Shown: piece after piece, positions 14,068 to 14,175 of the stretch
How positions within the stretch are numbered: position 1 is the stretch's first letter
Layout: the number at the start of each line of letters is the position of its first letter
NCBI GenBank assembly: GCA_001986395.2
Contig: MQVO02000220.1
Coordinates: 1 to 14,175 of the forward strand
Direction of reading: 5' to 3'
Source: Irpex lacteus
Lineage: Eukaryota > Basidiomycota > Agaricomycetes > Polyporales > Irpicaceae
Length of the DNA stretch: 14,175 nucleotides
Made by a program: the position numbers and the translations under genes
Notes under the pieces: generated by a model
The model's input: the letters and a program-made list of their open reading frames with translations, nothing else
Database searches by the model: none
What the model was told of the DNA's origin: nothing

Positions 14068-14175
14068 AGTCTACTTTTATTTAAAAAATTCTAAGTATAA
14101 AAGTTCACATGAATAAGTGGAAAGTGGATAGTAACTAAATTATGTTTAAAAACATCTAAATTTTGATTTTATTTT
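14068..14175. other. AT-rich right edge
   Basis: I see no gene or clear repeat in the last 108 bases. Confidence 0.4.

Overview
The window reads as a repeat-rich, AT-rich fungal mitochondrial genome segment. The host is probably a filamentous fungus, and a basidiomycete with an expanded mitogenome is my guess. The evidence is broken pieces of respiratory genes in genetic code 4 (TGA read as Trp), LAGLIDADG homing-endonuclease debris from group I introns, a tRNA-Asp, and an intact protein-primed family B DNA polymerase of the kind carried by linear mitochondrial plasmids. It looks like an intergenic graveyard built by plasmid integration and recombination, not a stretch of housekeeping genes.

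Layout. 1-1301 (+): a frame-broken gene for an unrecognised protein with a long acidic, low-complexity tail. 1926-2947 (-): three degenerate stretches of unknown genes, partly bracketed by a 30-bp direct repeat. 3238-3471 (+): a LAGLIDADG endonuclease tail, part of which is repeated at 4041. 4091-4213 (-): a probable nad1 exon piece. 4473-4817 (+): a clear cox1 exon piece that runs in frame into unrelated sequence. 5338-5987 (+): an unknown, frame-broken reading frame. 7321-7530 (+): a decayed second copy of the plasmid DNA polymerase around its motif B. 7547-7771: an unusually GC-rich structured block next to tRNA-Asp (7773-7845, -). 8239-11160 (-): the intact 973-residue polymerase, with all exonuclease and polymerase motifs. 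11458-11580 (-): another LAGLIDADG tail. 11808-13468 (-): two adjacent paralogous membrane-protein genes, the first carrying a hydrophilic N-terminal domain broken by four frameshifts. 13827-13965 (+): a broken nad4 piece.

A family of hairpin elements with C/G-tipped CCCCAAAAAACTAG-type arms and a conserved 19-nt loop is scattered through the window in both orientations. Two nearly identical 95/96-bp double-hairpin copies (6068 and 13973) lie as direct repeats around a 7.8-kb segment containing the polymerase, tRNA-Asp and the membrane genes. A second family of small hairpins with GGATAA/TTATCC and A/T runs recurs at several boundaries.

How the parts relate. The polymerase and the membrane genes use TGG for every Trp, while the cox1 piece uses only TGA. 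This supports a separate (plasmid) origin. The polymerase could replicate a linear, protein-capped DNA. The membrane-protein pair is the least explained part and the best candidate for something undescribed. No RNA polymerase gene and no clear long terminal inverted repeats were seen.
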